In this document: positions 1-8,965 of the stretch, in pieces
Numbering within the stretch: the stretch's first letter is position 1
How the letters are laid out: each line of letters begins with the position of its first letter
Virus record (IMG/VR): IMGVR_UViG_3300009159_008491
Location: 29,820-93,819 of that record
From: a virus
Direction: 5' to 3' (one strand)
DNA length: 64,000 nucleotides
The notes under the pieces: generated by a model
Databases searched by the model: none
Seen by the model: only the letters and a program-made list of their open reading frames with translations
Told to the model about the DNA's origin: nothing
Translations under genes and position numbers: made by a program

Positions 1-1013
1 GAAATTGCTGCTGCTTGCTTTTGTAATTCTAAATTTATTTTATCTAAAATTTTTTGTAAAATTGGATATAATACTAATGGTAAAAGATTAATCATTTTAT
101 CCAACATAATCCTAATCCAACTTTTCCTTACCGCAGCTGCATTTTCTTCACTGTTTATTCTTTGCGTTTCATTTTCAACGTGTCCATTCAAATCAACTAA
201 AACTCCTGCAGGGTTTTGGTAGGCAACTTGTCCTCCGCCTTGTGTTTGTCCTTGTAGGTAAACTTTTATATTATCAGCAATTACATCATCTGCACTTTGT
301 AAAATAGATTCTGGTAAATTAATTTTTACATCTTGACATGATACAGTAAATGTCACGATACCTTTTGCAAGTTGTTCTTTTAGTTGTACTATATTATATT
401 CTATATCTCCATAGGTATTACTAGCCACATTTACTGTTGTAAACATTACATCTTGTAATGCAGCATTGTCTAAATATTGATCAGGAGTTAAATCTGTATA
501 GTTTTGAGTTAAATAAAAATTATTACCATAATTATTAGGAGGTAAAGTCAGAGGCTTTATTTTATCTTTTGGTCCGAACATTAATTGAATTGCTTTTTTT
601 ACAAGAATAGCTTTTAATATTCTCATAGCTACATGTAGTTCAGGTTTTACATTCGCAGTTAGCCATTCTTCGTTGCTCATTCCTTGTTTAATGCTAATTG
701 GACTACCATCTGCTTTGGTTTTTGAATCAAGGGCTTTAGCTATTGCTTTAATAATTGATGACTCTAATTTCTCTGAATTTTTATCAAAAAGATCATTAAA
801 AAAAGTCATTATTAAATTATCAATATAACCCACACCTAATATAGCATCTGTTATTTTTGTTAAAAAATCTAATAATGATATTTGTTCTGATTTAGGTCTA
901 TCAAAAAACTTTTTAAAAGGAATTACAAGCAAATTATTCATTGTTTGTAATTTGCTAAGTGCTTCACTTTGGGCACCTGTTAAAGGATTTTGTACTGGTA
1001 CATTAAAAGCCAT
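1..1013 (-). CDS. Partial hypothetical structural/assembly protein (C-terminus outside window)
   Basis: Reading the minus strand from an ATG at 1013 gives an open frame of about 337 residues that runs off the left edge, starting MAFNVPVQNPLTG. The start overlaps the stop of the upstream gene by one base (TAATG), which supports coupled translation and this start. The protein looks mostly helical, with an extended Gly/Gln segment (QGQTQGGGQ) about two thirds along. I see no catalytic motif and do not recognise the family. Its place beside other phage genes suggests a virion or assembly role, but this is inference only. Confidence 0.75.
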   Translation of the reverse strand, partial: MAFNVPVQNPLTGAQSEALSKLQTMNNLLVIPFKKFFDRPKSEQISLLDFLTKITDAILGVGYIDNLIMTFFNDLFDKNSEKLESSIIKAIAKALDSKTKADGSPISIKQGMSNEEWLTANVKPELHVAMRILKAILVKKAIQLMFGPKDKIKPLTLPPNNYGNNFYLTQNYTDLTPDQYLDNAALQDVMFTTVNVASNTYGDIEYNIVQLKEQLAKGIVTFTVSCQDVKINLPESILQSADDVIADNIKVYLQGQTQGGGQVAYQNPAGVLVDLNGHVENETQRINSEENAAAVRKSWIRIMLDKMINLLPLVLYPILQKILDKINLELQKQAAAI

Positions 1014-1357
1014 TATTGAATAGGTTCAGAATTATTTTCAGATGAATTAATCATCTTAAGGATTTCAGATTTAACTTGATCATCATTTAACATTGGTTTT
1101 CCGGCCCCATTTTCATCTTTATAAACAATGGTTGTAATCATTTTAGTTAAATTCATAAGTGCATCAGTTCTATCTGAAGCAGTTCTCAAAAAATCTACTA
1201 AATATTTTCCTTGAAGAATAAATTGTTCATTATTCTCAATAGTTTCATCTTGTCTCCTAAATCTTTCAAGTGCAAGATTTCTTTCTTCGTTAATATTGTC
1301 TTTTAAATTATTTAAAAGAGATTTGATTCCATCTTCAGAAATTTCAACTTTTCCCAT
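1013..1357 (-). CDS. Hypothetical protein, helical, 114 aa
   Basis: A small charged protein with long predicted helices (residues 10-60 rich in Glu, Arg and Asn with heptad-like spacing) and an acidic Ser/Asn-rich tail. No signal peptide, membrane segment or enzyme motif is visible. It is the first gene of a two-gene unit with the partial gene downstream (one-base overlap). A TATTTATA box lies 13 bases upstream of its start, so it may be late-expressed. Function unknown; a small scaffold or neck/tail accessory protein is possible. Confidence 0.7.
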   Translation of the reverse strand: MGKVEISEDGIKSLLNNLKDNINEERNLALERFRRQDETIENNEQFILQGKYLVDFLRTASDRTDALMNLTKMITTIVYKDENGAGKPMLNDDQVKSEILKMINSSENNSEPIQ

Positions 1358-1370
1358 TTTTGTTATTTTT

Positions 1371-1378
1371 TATAAATA
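1371..1378 (-). promoter_or_regulatory. Candidate late-promoter box (TATTTATA)
   Basis: On the coding (minus) strand the sequence ATATATTTATAAAA lies 13 bases upstream of the ATG at 1357. It is a variant of the CTATTTATT box seen upstream of several other genes in the window. AT-rich context makes a single copy weak evidence. Confidence 0.3.
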
Positions 1379-1396
1379 TATTATAGGAAAAAAAAA

Positions 1397-2281
1397 TCAC
1401 TTATTTTTATTTAAAAAATTAGTTTTAAAAACTTTGTAAAAAGATTTAAATCTACTTAAAGAGTAAGTAATTTCTTTTGTTTCTAGTCCAGTTCTTTCTT
1501 TTAAAAGATAATAAATGGTATTTTTGTTATATAATTTAAGTAATTCGTGATTTTTAAAAACCCAAACAATTGCTTCTCCTACCTTACGATCATTAGGTAA
1601 CATTTTGGGTTTTTGAATTTCATCTTCTAATTTATTGATTACAGTTTCGAAAATTTTCATGTTAAAATCTTCTTTTTCAATTTCCTCGTAATTAATTATA
1701 TTTTCTGGTCTACCTGATGCTTCTTCTATACTTTCATCAATATCAACATTAGATTTTATGTGTTTATATTGAATTCTCTTTTCACCCATCAAATAATGTT
1801 TGGCGATTGTTCCTAAATAGGAAAATGCTTGAGTTCCATTTTTTGGATTAAATTTATCAATCTTGGTTATTAAAAAAGACATACAATCAACTTGAAGTTC
1901 TTTAACTTCTACATCTGATCTAAAGAGCTTATAAGTAAAAATTATATTTTCAATCAATTTAATCATTGGTTTATATAAATGTTTACTATAGATTTTATTC
2001 TTCTCATCTATATCTTGAGAATTTATATAATCAACTATAGCCTTTTCTTGTTCAGTAAACCAATATCTTTTTGAGCCTTCATATTTTTTATCAAGCTCAT
2101 TCATTGTTACTAAGTCTTTATAGTATTCCCTTAAAACAGATATATCAGGCGATCCATTTTCAGACTTTAAAATATCAGAAAAAGCACTTTTAAATAAAGT
2201 TTCATGAAGATAAACGTATTCATCTCCTACTGTATCAAATTTTAATTCATCAAGTTTTAATAATTTTTTGTTTTTTTCCAT
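1397..2281 (-). CDS. Late-transcription sigma factor, T4 gp55-like
   Basis: A 294-residue protein whose middle (about residues 100-170) resembles sigma-70 region 2 in the form found in T4/cyanophage gp55. It has a helical segment around LYKPMIKLIENIIF, then a conserved block with KIDKFNPKNGTQAFSYL, the counterpart of the FDPxxGxxFxTYA segment of region 2.2-2.3. No region 4 helix-turn-helix is obvious, as expected for gp55, which needs partner proteins at promoters. It is longer than T4 gp55 (about 185 aa), with extra N- and C-terminal helices. It would direct host RNA polymerase to late promoters. Alternative: a diverged ECF-type sigma. The assignment is from motif reading only. Confidence 0.6.
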   Translation of the reverse strand: MEKNKKLLKLDELKFDTVGDEYVYLHETLFKSAFSDILKSENGSPDISVLREYYKDLVTMNELDKKYEGSKRYWFTEQEKAIVDYINSQDIDEKNKIYSKHLYKPMIKLIENIIFTYKLFRSDVEVKELQVDCMSFLITKIDKFNPKNGTQAFSYLGTIAKHYLMGEKRIQYKHIKSNVDIDESIEEASGRPENIINYEEIEKEDFNMKIFETVINKLEDEIQKPKMLPNDRKVGEAIVWVFKNHELLKLYNKNTIYYLLKERTGLETKEITYSLSRFKSFYKVFKTNFLNKNK

Positions 2282-2294
2282 AAAATTAGAATGT

Positions 2295-2325
2295 AAAAAA
2301 GGGGTTTTTAGACCCCTTTTTCTTT
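2295..2325 (-). terminator. Rho-independent terminator after the GT2 gene
   Basis: A perfect AAAAAGGGG / CCCCTTTTT inverted repeat with a short T/A loop lies directly after the stop codon of the 2326-3267 gene. On the minus strand it is followed by a T-run. Because both flanks are A/T tracts it could act in both directions, but only minus-strand genes abut it. Confidence 0.85.
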
Positions 2326-3267
2326 TTAGGCTGATTGATAGATTTTATTTCTATCATTATCAAAGAAATATTCTTTTTTGGCTAAATCTGTCCAAAATTT
2401 AAATTCCTCTACTTTTAATCCTCCATTTTCAGGAGTTTTTTGCACTAAATCCATAGGTAATTTAGAGCTAAAATAATCGTACTTTTCAATGGTTTTATTT
2501 ATTCTACAATCATACCCCATTCTTGGTATTGTATAAAACTTAAGATCATTGTAAATCATTCTTAATAAGAATTCATAAGAATAATTAATTTTCATACTTT
2601 CTTTCATTGGCTTATATAAACCATCTTTTTCCTCTGCATACTTAATAATAGATTGTGTTTTAAAGACTGTACCTGCAATATTGATACAATTGAATCTTAA
2701 CATAAGATTTAAATCAAAAATACCGGCAACTTCAGCAAAACCATCAACCCAACAAGCTTCATTCATAAAACCAACAAATCCCATAGGTGAAATTTGTCTT
2801 GAAAGTGGAACAAATGCATCATATTCATTTTTTTCTGTTGAATATAAGTTAAAATATTTAACCCAATTTTTGGTTAAACTATCATCCATTTCTAAAACTG
2901 TAAACCATTCGTATTTATTGACGTTGGCATAATTTAAAGATTCATTAAAAATTTTAGAAAATGTATCTGATGAAGTTTCCTCAATAATAAAATTAATTTT
3001 ATTTTTTGCAGTTAATGTTATTGTTTCTTGCTCTCCTTGTTTTCCTTTTAATCTATCAATCGTAGGGTTATCAATAATTCTTTTTATTGTATTGATTGAT
3101 TCATTGTTTAAATTATGGCCCAATATTAATAAATCAACTAATTCATCTTGCTCTCCAAGTGAATAAAGGCATTCATTTAAAAATTTTTCCTCTATGCTAT
3201 TATTAAGAGGTAATACAAACAAAATTTTATTATTGTTTGAGCTTTTGTAATTCTTCAATTCTTTCAT
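2326..3267 (-). CDS. Glycosyltransferase-like protein, GT-A/GT2 type
   Basis: A 313-residue protein with an N-terminal beta-strand opening (KILFVLPLNNS) and a GT-A-like architecture. The acidic LEMDDS near residue 128 is a plausible DXD-type metal/nucleotide-sugar site. The C-terminal half has aromatic and acidic residues typical of acceptor-binding regions. It overlaps the upstream GT4 gene by 38 bases. The start at 3267 is kept because the first strand begins only about 14 residues in and no later Met precedes it. The pair probably acts on the same glycan. A strong terminator follows. Confidence 0.6.
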   Translation of the reverse strand: MKELKNYKSSNNNKILFVLPLNNSIEEKFLNECLYSLGEQDELVDLLILGHNLNNESINTIKRIIDNPTIDRLKGKQGEQETITLTAKNKINFIIEETSSDTFSKIFNESLNYANVNKYEWFTVLEMDDSLTKNWVKYFNLYSTEKNEYDAFVPLSRQISPMGFVGFMNEACWVDGFAEVAGIFDLNLMLRFNCINIAGTVFKTQSIIKYAEEKDGLYKPMKESMKINYSYEFLLRMIYNDLKFYTIPRMGYDCRINKTIEKYDYFSSKLPMDLVQKTPENGGLKVEEFKFWTDLAKKEYFFDNDRNKIYQSA

Positions 3268-4423
3268 GTTTATATTCGTTAAAGTTTTTTAGTAATGAAT
3301 TTTTTTCTGTTTCAGAAGTATATTTACTTAAAGTAATATCATATTGTTTATGAACTTCTTCTGAATCAAGTTGACCAGTGATCATTTTTTCAACAGCAAT
3401 ACCTAATAATTCTGCTAATTGGAATATATCACCATTAGCAGCCCAGAAACCATTATCTGCTGTCATGTATTCTTTTCCACCAAGTGGTGTCCAGCCTACA
3501 ACGTGTGTACCACAAGCCATTGCTTCTAAAGGCATTGTTCCAAAACCAGCAATTTCATCAGTGTATAGACAAATAGAAGATGAAGCTAATCTCTCAGAAA
3601 ATTCTTCTTTTGATAAGCCTTTTAGTTCATCAAATCTAATCCATCTAAAATTTGGATAAAATGAATAAAATGTTTTAATTACATTGTAAGTTTTTATAAC
3701 TGCATCTTGAGTTCTTCCCGGCATGAAAGCTATTTTAGGAAATTTATCAGTTATTTTATTTTTCTTAAAAGTTTCTCTATCTATTTCTTGAGTACAGTTC
3801 TTAATTTTTAAACCGGGCATAATTGCATTAATGTATTCAGATATTCCAGAAGAAATACTCATTACATCTTGAATTCCAAATTGTTGCCACTTTTGTCCAA
3901 TTTGCATTGAATTTAAAATATAATACCAGCTTTGTGCTAATATAATTTTTTTACATGCAATTTGAGAAAATTTTTCCATTACATTTGGAAAACCTTCTGG
4001 AATAATAACAAAATCTTCTGGGTTTATAACTAATTGTTGAGCTTTCATTGTTGTTCCATCATTGAAACGAATATCTCCTTCCCCTAATGTTATTAATTCA
4101 ACATCTGCGGCATCTTTTCCAATCCAACTAGTATCAAATTTTTCATGAACTGCAATTTGCTTCTTTTGTTTTTGTGATTCTTCATAAGAAGCTTTGTTAT
4201 CAACTCTTGGTTCATAAACAATAAAACTGTTGAATCCATTTTTCTTTAAAATGTTTACTTGTTTAAAAATAACTGAAATACCTCCAGAAGCTACATTCAT
4301 AGGTGGACAGTAATAATAAATTTTAAAATTATTGGACTCTAATTTTGAGATCACATCATTAATTATTTGGTTGTGATCTGGAGTTCCTTGTGAAATTTCC
4401 TTTTCTAATGTTTCTTGTGACAT
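3230..4423 (-). CDS. Glycosyltransferase, GT4 family (GT-B fold)
   Basis: A 397-residue protein. After an N-terminal helical extension, a Rossmann-like strand and glycine loop (CPPMNVASGG) open the first GT-B domain. The C-terminal donor-site block GFGTMPLEAMACGTHVVG is the classic GT4 signature: a Glu in an E-x7-E-like loop and a conserved Gly-containing segment that bind the nucleotide-sugar diphosphate. An MPGR segment near the domain junction also fits. It probably transfers a sugar from a nucleotide-sugar to a virion or surface glycan, together with the overlapping downstream gene. The substrate cannot be read from sequence. Confidence 0.85.
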   Translation of the reverse strand: MSQETLEKEISQGTPDHNQIINDVISKLESNNFKIYYYCPPMNVASGGISVIFKQVNILKKNGFNSFIVYEPRVDNKASYEESQKQKKQIAVHEKFDTSWIGKDAADVELITLGEGDIRFNDGTTMKAQQLVINPEDFVIIPEGFPNVMEKFSQIACKKIILAQSWYYILNSMQIGQKWQQFGIQDVMSISSGISEYINAIMPGLKIKNCTQEIDRETFKKNKITDKFPKIAFMPGRTQDAVIKTYNVIKTFYSFYPNFRWIRFDELKGLSKEEFSERLASSSICLYTDEIAGFGTMPLEAMACGTHVVGWTPLGGKEYMTADNGFWAANGDIFQLAELLGIAVEKMITGQLDSEEVHKQYDITLSKYTSETEKNSLLKNFNEYKHERIEELQKLKQ

Positions 4424-4468
4424 ATTTATTTTTTGTTTTAAAAATATTTTTTTATTGTATAAAGTAAA

Positions 4469-5140
4469 TTATAAATTATTTTCTTTTATTAAATTAATAA
4501 AAAATGGATCTTCTATTTCGTTCAATGAATTAAATTCATAATCAGCTTGATCATACTGATTGTAGTCAGCTTTAATTTTCAAAACTTTTTTATTGTTCGG
4601 CTTGGATTCAATTATCTCTGGATTATCAGTTATAATTAAGTCGCAATAATCCCAAATTCTATTTAAATCATTTTCAAAAATTATTTTTTTAATTCTACAA
4701 GCTGATTTTGCTAAAAAGTGATATGTTGCTTGTATTGCTTGATCTTGCTCTGAAGAAAAAAGAACAATTTCATACTTTTCATTTACCTCTCCTATTTTTT
4801 GTAATTTATTAGCTTTATCCATCGCTTTTGCTATTGGTGGTGCTGAACCATAAATTTCAAAAACATAATCCAGATTCAAAAAATTATTATATTCTTCTTT
4901 TGACTCAAATATATAATGGTTTTGAAGGTCAAATGTATCTATTGGATATTTTATTTTTTCGTTAATTATATTTTGTATTCTCACGTCTTCTCCTTCATTT
5001 TCATCTTCAGGGACATAACGAAAATATTCATCCATTTTTACTATAGATTCATTCTTGATGAATTTCTTTCTATACATTTTATCAAATTGAGTGAATTTAT
5101 CTCTTAACACTCCGTCTATATTTATTCCTATAATTTTCAT
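4469..5140 (-). CDS. HAD-superfamily-like protein with altered nucleophile motif
   Basis: A 223-residue protein starting MKIIGINIDGVLRD. This matches HAD motif I (hhhhDxDGVL) except that the first Asp, the usual phosphoryl-accepting nucleophile, is Asn. Further on, LFSSEQDQ fits motif II (Ser/Thr) and DLIITDNPE resembles motif IV, so the fold is likely retained. Many HAD proteins are nucleotide or sugar-phosphate phosphatases. With Asn in place of the nucleophile this one may be inactive, regulatory or chemically different. It sits between glycosyltransferases and a metallophosphoesterase. Fold assignment is fair, activity unknown. Confidence 0.6.
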   Translation of the reverse strand: MKIIGINIDGVLRDKFTQFDKMYRKKFIKNESIVKMDEYFRYVPEDENEGEDVRIQNIINEKIKYPIDTFDLQNHYIFESKEEYNNFLNLDYVFEIYGSAPPIAKAMDKANKLQKIGEVNEKYEIVLFSSEQDQAIQATYHFLAKSACRIKKIIFENDLNRIWDYCDLIITDNPEIIESKPNNKKVLKIKADYNQYDQADYEFNSLNEIEDPFFINLIKENNL

Positions 5141-5177
5141 AACTTAAAAATATGTTTTTAAAAAAATAAAGTAAATA

Positions 5178-5206
5178 AAAAACCCCTCAAAATATAGAGG
5201 GGTTTA
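5178..5206 (-). terminator. Rho-independent terminator
   Basis: The inverted repeat AAACCCCTC / GAGGGGTTT with an 8-base loop lies between the genes at 5230 and 5140. On the minus strand it is followed by TTTATTTAC-type T-rich sequence. It would end transcripts coming from the 5230-7313 genes. Confidence 0.85.
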
Positions 5207-5229
5207 TAAAAATATTTTTTTTATATTTT

Positions 5230-5658
5230 TTATAGGACAAATGAAGATTGCGTCTTGTCAACTAAGTTAAAACCAAAAAGTTTATAATTACTTTGTACAA
5301 CACCTTCTCTAACTTCTGCTTTACCTTTTGGTATTATAACACAATTTTCTAAGTCTATTTTCTTTGAATAAATTTCTTCAGACTTATATCCCTCAGTAAA
5401 AAACTTAACTTTTCCATAAAGAGCATTTTCTTTGATATGTAATTTAGTAATAATTCCGCAGACTAAATCTGAATTGGTATATTCATATTGTATGTCTTTT
5501 GATTTAGAGCCTATTGCATATTCTAAATCATAACCATTTTCATCTAATGAGTTGATCCAGTTTTTAACCAGTTCTTCTGAGTATCTTCTAAAGTTTTTAT
5601 TTGGCTCATTAACTTTTAGAATAAAGAATTCTTTTTCTAATATGTTTTTATTTTTCAT
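5230..5658 (-). CDS. Hypothetical protein, 142 aa, beta-rich
   Basis: A small protein with alternating strands. The segment CGIITKLHIKENALYGKVKFF and the later CVIIPKGKAEV recall in rhythm the beta-fold of phage prohead-protease-type proteins (N-x-RRY early, then an ...I..L....L.GKV.. strand pair). No convincing catalytic Ser/His pair is present, so I do not call it a protease. It starts two bases after the metallophosphoesterase stop and is followed by a terminator, forming the end of that transcript. Function unknown. Confidence 0.6.
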   Translation of the reverse strand: MKNKNILEKEFFILKVNEPNKNFRRYSEELVKNWINSLDENGYDLEYAIGSKSKDIQYEYTNSDLVCGIITKLHIKENALYGKVKFFTEGYKSEEIYSKKIDLENCVIIPKGKAEVREGVVQSNYKLFGFNLVDKTQSSFVL

Positions 5659-5660
5659 TT

Positions 5661-7313
5661 TTAATATAATGTTATTTTGTTATAATCAAATCCATAACCA
5701 ATTTCTGGTTGTTTTCCTGTTATAAATCCCGGTAAATTATTGTTTCCTAATTCTTCTAAAATATATTTATCTGAAGAGGCGACAGAAGGAACTTTTAATG
5801 CTATAAAATTTGTCCCTTCTTCTACTTTTAGCGAATGCCAATGGCCTTGTACTAAAATAGTAAAACATCCGGGTTCTCCATATAAATTAACCAGTTCACT
5901 AGGTTTCTTTTTTGATAAAGAAGAATCTCCATGTTGGACAAATATACAAATGTTTTCTTTTACAATTTTGCAAAGATTATTTTTTGGTATAAAAAATTTC
6001 ATTCTATCATTTTCAAGTTCTCTTTTTAGAACATGTGAAATTACTTTTCCAGCAGTTCTACTTTTATCTTGATCTCTTCCAACTCCAACACGATCATGAT
6101 TTCCATGTATTGAATAAAATTCAATTGGACAAGAAGTATTGTTATGGATTTCTGATAATAAAACTTTAAGAGAGTCTACCGCATAGAAAATTTGTTCTTC
6201 TTGAAATAAATCCATTTCAGCTGTATGATTTGGATGCATACCATCTTCAAGAACACTCTCAACTAAATCTCCTAAATTTACTAATACAATTTCACTATTG
6301 TTTTGTTGATTATATTGCTCAAGAATTTTATTTTTTATTTCTATAATTCTTTCGTGAGCTATATTTTTATTATATCCTCTACCATAAATTGGATTATCAT
6401 ACTTTTTTCCATAGTGAATATCTCCAAAAAGACAGATAAGAGGTTTACCTTGATTTTTCTTTATCTTTTTATCTTTTGTTTCTTTTGGGGAAATAAGAGT
6501 ATTGCCACTAGAATTTTGAATGTATTTTGATACAACACTTTCAATCCATTCTTCATTATTTTTATATTCAATTATTAATTTGTGAGCATCTTTTAAGTTT
6601 TTCTCAACATATCTTCCACGTTCTTCTTCCAGTTTTTTAAGAATATTATTTTCTTTGTTTCTGAAAATTATATCCATAACTTCTTCCTCGGATGACTCTT
6701 CAATGATGTGAGGAGCCACAGGAATAGATGATTTTGTTATATTAAAAGCTCTTAAAATTCTTTTAAAATCTCTGAAGGTTAAGTTAGAAAAATGTCTTGA
6801 TACACTTCTTAAAGTCATTCCGGCACCATCCATATTTGAATATAGACGATAAACCAAATCCATTTCTTCTTTAGTAAAATAACCTTCTAAAGGTTTTTCA
6901 TCTCTAATAAAAATATTATAATGATACGATGTTATTTTTTTATTATCATCTCTTATTATTTCTGAAAAACTACGATCTTCATATTTATCATCTTCATATG
7001 CATCGTATTCTATTTGATTTTTTTCTTCATCAGTCAAATCCCCATTTTCAATAATAAGCTTTTCTACTACAGATAATTTGTTTTGTTTTTTATTATGAAA
7101 TTTATTTGTTTTGATGGTATTATAAAGGTCTAAAATTTCATCAGCTTGTTCTTGAGTTATTTGATTTTTATCAACTCTTTCATTTAAATCTTCGCAAAAT
7201 TTTGACACATAACCCTTTCCTCTTCCGTGTTTTAAACAAGCATCAGGTACTGAAACTTTTTTCTTAATTGAATAATTAAGGATTTGTATACAATTCTTGT
7301 AATATTGATTCAT
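5661..7313 (-). CDS. Calcineurin-like metallophosphoesterase with N-terminal helix-turn-helix-like region
   Basis: A 550-residue protein. Residues 1-200 are helical and basic, with segments that look like a small DNA-binding fold (KKVSVPDACLKHGRGKGYVS; TLRSVSRHF). From about residue 290 a complete calcineurin-like domain follows: FGDIHYGK (GDxH at 297-300), NLGDLVE, GNHDR, VQHGD and GHWHS, supplying the two-metal Asp, His and Asn ligands. It should hydrolyse a phosphomonoester or phosphodiester, possibly in DNA or a nucleotide. This is distinct from the Mre11-type domain at 59746. The nucleic-acid link is inferred from the N-terminal region. Confidence 0.8.
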   Translation of the reverse strand: MNQYYKNCIQILNYSIKKKVSVPDACLKHGRGKGYVSKFCEDLNERVDKNQITQEQADEILDLYNTIKTNKFHNKKQNKLSVVEKLIIENGDLTDEEKNQIEYDAYEDDKYEDRSFSEIIRDDNKKITSYHYNIFIRDEKPLEGYFTKEEMDLVYRLYSNMDGAGMTLRSVSRHFSNLTFRDFKRILRAFNITKSSIPVAPHIIEESSEEEVMDIIFRNKENNILKKLEEERGRYVEKNLKDAHKLIIEYKNNEEWIESVVSKYIQNSSGNTLISPKETKDKKIKKNQGKPLICLFGDIHYGKKYDNPIYGRGYNKNIAHERIIEIKNKILEQYNQQNNSEIVLVNLGDLVESVLEDGMHPNHTAEMDLFQEEQIFYAVDSLKVLLSEIHNNTSCPIEFYSIHGNHDRVGVGRDQDKSRTAGKVISHVLKRELENDRMKFFIPKNNLCKIVKENICIFVQHGDSSLSKKKPSELVNLYGEPGCFTILVQGHWHSLKVEEGTNFIALKVPSVASSDKYILEELGNNNLPGFITGKQPEIGYGFDYNKITLY

Positions 7314-7369
7314 AAATTTATAATAAGTTTCTGAAAAATAATTAAAATAAATTATAAAAACAAATTTTT

Positions 7370-8353
7370 TTATCTATAAGATTTTTTTCCTTGTAAAACA
7401 TCTAACCAATGATCACACATTTCATGTAAAAGTGTTTCAAAATAATACTCTGGTTCCCAATTTAATATTTTTCTTGCTTTTGAAGAATCTCCTTTTAAAT
7501 AAGGTAATTCTTCTGGCCTTAAATATTTTGCATCTTGTTTTATAACAATAGGATCAATATCAAGATAATTACAAACAATGTTGCACATTTCTCTTACCGT
7601 ATGTGTTTGCATTGTAGAAATTACAAAATCATCCGGTTCATTATGATTTAACATTAAATGCATTGCTTTCACATAATCTTTTGAATGTCCCCAATCACGA
7701 TATGAGTCCATGTTTCCTAAAAATAATTCTTTTTGTAATCCAAGTTTAATTGAACATAATCCTTTTGCAATTTTACTTGAAACGAAATTACTACCTCTTC
7801 TTGGCGATTCATGATTAAATAGAATTCCATTAGAAATAAATAAGTTATAAGCCCTTCTATAATGCCTAGTGATATTATAACCAAAGACCTTGGAACATCC
7901 ATATGGAGAAACAGGATTCATAATGGTTTTTTCTCTTTGAAATCCATCTTCATCTATGGTTAAACCAAACATCTCAGAAGAACTTGCTTGATAAAATTTT
8001 GCTTCAGGACAATTTTCTTTATAGGCTTCTAAAACATTTAACACGCCAAGAGCATTTATTTCTACTGTTAAATTTGGAATATCACTAGATATTCTCACAT
8101 GACTTTGTGCAGCTAAATTATAAATTTCATCAGGCTTTATTTTTGACAATAAATTATTTAAAGAATATTGATCAATTAGATCGCCATAATGTATATTTAT
8201 TTTATCTTCTATATGTTCTAATCTATAAGATTGATTTTCAGATACAGAGTGTCTTCTAACTATCCCATGAACCTCGTATCCTAAATTTAAAAGATGTTCA
8301 GAAAGATAACTTCCATCTTGACCTGATATTCCAGTTATAAAAGCTTTTTTCAT
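7370..8353 (-). CDS. gmd: GDP-mannose 4,6-dehydratase
   Basis: A 327-residue extended short-chain dehydrogenase with the Rossmann motif TGISGQDGSYL at its start, the NLAAQSHV segment, the SSSEMFG serine region and the catalytic YGCSK Tyr-x3-Lys. These together are characteristic of GMD. It converts GDP-mannose to GDP-4-keto-6-deoxymannose, the precursor of GDP-fucose, GDP-rhamnose and GDP-perosamine. Length is slightly short for bacterial GMD (about 345-370 aa). It is the last gene of the 21-gene minus-strand glycan operon and overlaps the upstream DegT-like gene by four bases (ATGA), which fits a 4-keto-sugar handed to an aminotransferase. A fucosyltransferase-like gene lies in the same operon. 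Confidence 0.93.
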   Translation of the reverse strand: MKKAFITGISGQDGSYLSEHLLNLGYEVHGIVRRHSVSENQSYRLEHIEDKINIHYGDLIDQYSLNNLLSKIKPDEIYNLAAQSHVRISSDIPNLTVEINALGVLNVLEAYKENCPEAKFYQASSSEMFGLTIDEDGFQREKTIMNPVSPYGCSKVFGYNITRHYRRAYNLFISNGILFNHESPRRGSNFVSSKIAKGLCSIKLGLQKELFLGNMDSYRDWGHSKDYVKAMHLMLNHNEPDDFVISTMQTHTVREMCNIVCNYLDIDPIVIKQDAKYLRPEELPYLKGDSSKARKILNWEPEYYFETLLHEMCDHWLDVLQGKKSYR

Positions 8354-8961
8354 ATATTTTTTTTAAAAATTTTCATTTGTGTTAAATCGGGCCAATCGGT
8401 GAATACCCATTGTCTTGGTTTCTTCTCAATCGCTTCAGGTAATTTTTCAATACCCATTTTAGCAGTTTCAGGTGTCATATAATAATGGTAACCTACTGAT
8501 TCAATATTTTGCTCTCTCCAAGGTATGTTAGGAATTCTTCCGTCATAAGACATTTTTTTTAAACTTATTGCAGCAGTTTCATCATTTGTTAATATTATAC
8601 CCCCTCTTCCTAAGTTCAAATGCTTTTGAAATTGAAAACTAATACACATAAAAGTATTCGGTATATAACTATCTTTTTTCCATAAAACAGCGGAATCAAT
8701 TATGTTTTCTGTAACATAATAAAAATTACTCCATTCCTCATCCCTCCAATCTAAATCAATTTTAAGTTTGTGTGATAAAAATGGAATTGAAAGATAGGTT
8801 CTTTTTGGTGTACTAATTTTTTTTGCTTCTGTATACAATAAACATAATTCTATTCCATGTGTACAACTATCTACAGCAATAGCGTATTTTGAACCAAAGA
8901 ATTCAGCAATTTTACTTTCAAATTCAGAAACAACATTAAAATCAACTTTTTTTAATATCAT
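8350..8961 (-). CDS. Miniature DegT/DnrJ/EryC1/StrS-family aminotransferase-like protein
   Basis: Only 203 residues against about 370 for the family. The N-terminal block (FESKIAEFFGSKYAIAVDSCTHGIELCL) matches the DegT opening, and SFQFQKHLNLGRGGII matches the segment carrying the PLP-binding Lys before the GG turn. The central cofactor-binding stretch is compressed and the C-terminal small domain is missing. It may be a compact sugar aminotransferase acting on the GMD product (perosamine-type) or a partner or inactive derivative. The reading frame is intact and coupled to gmd by a four-base overlap, so this is not simple decay. Confidence 0.65.
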   Translation of the reverse strand: MILKKVDFNVVSEFESKIAEFFGSKYAIAVDSCTHGIELCLLYTEAKKISTPKRTYLSIPFLSHKLKIDLDWRDEEWSNFYYVTENIIDSAVLWKKDSYIPNTFMCISFQFQKHLNLGRGGIILTNDETAAISLKKMSYDGRIPNIPWREQNIESVGYHYYMTPETAKMGIEKLPEAIEKKPRQWVFTDWPDLTQMKIFKKNI

Positions 8962-8965
8962 ATTT

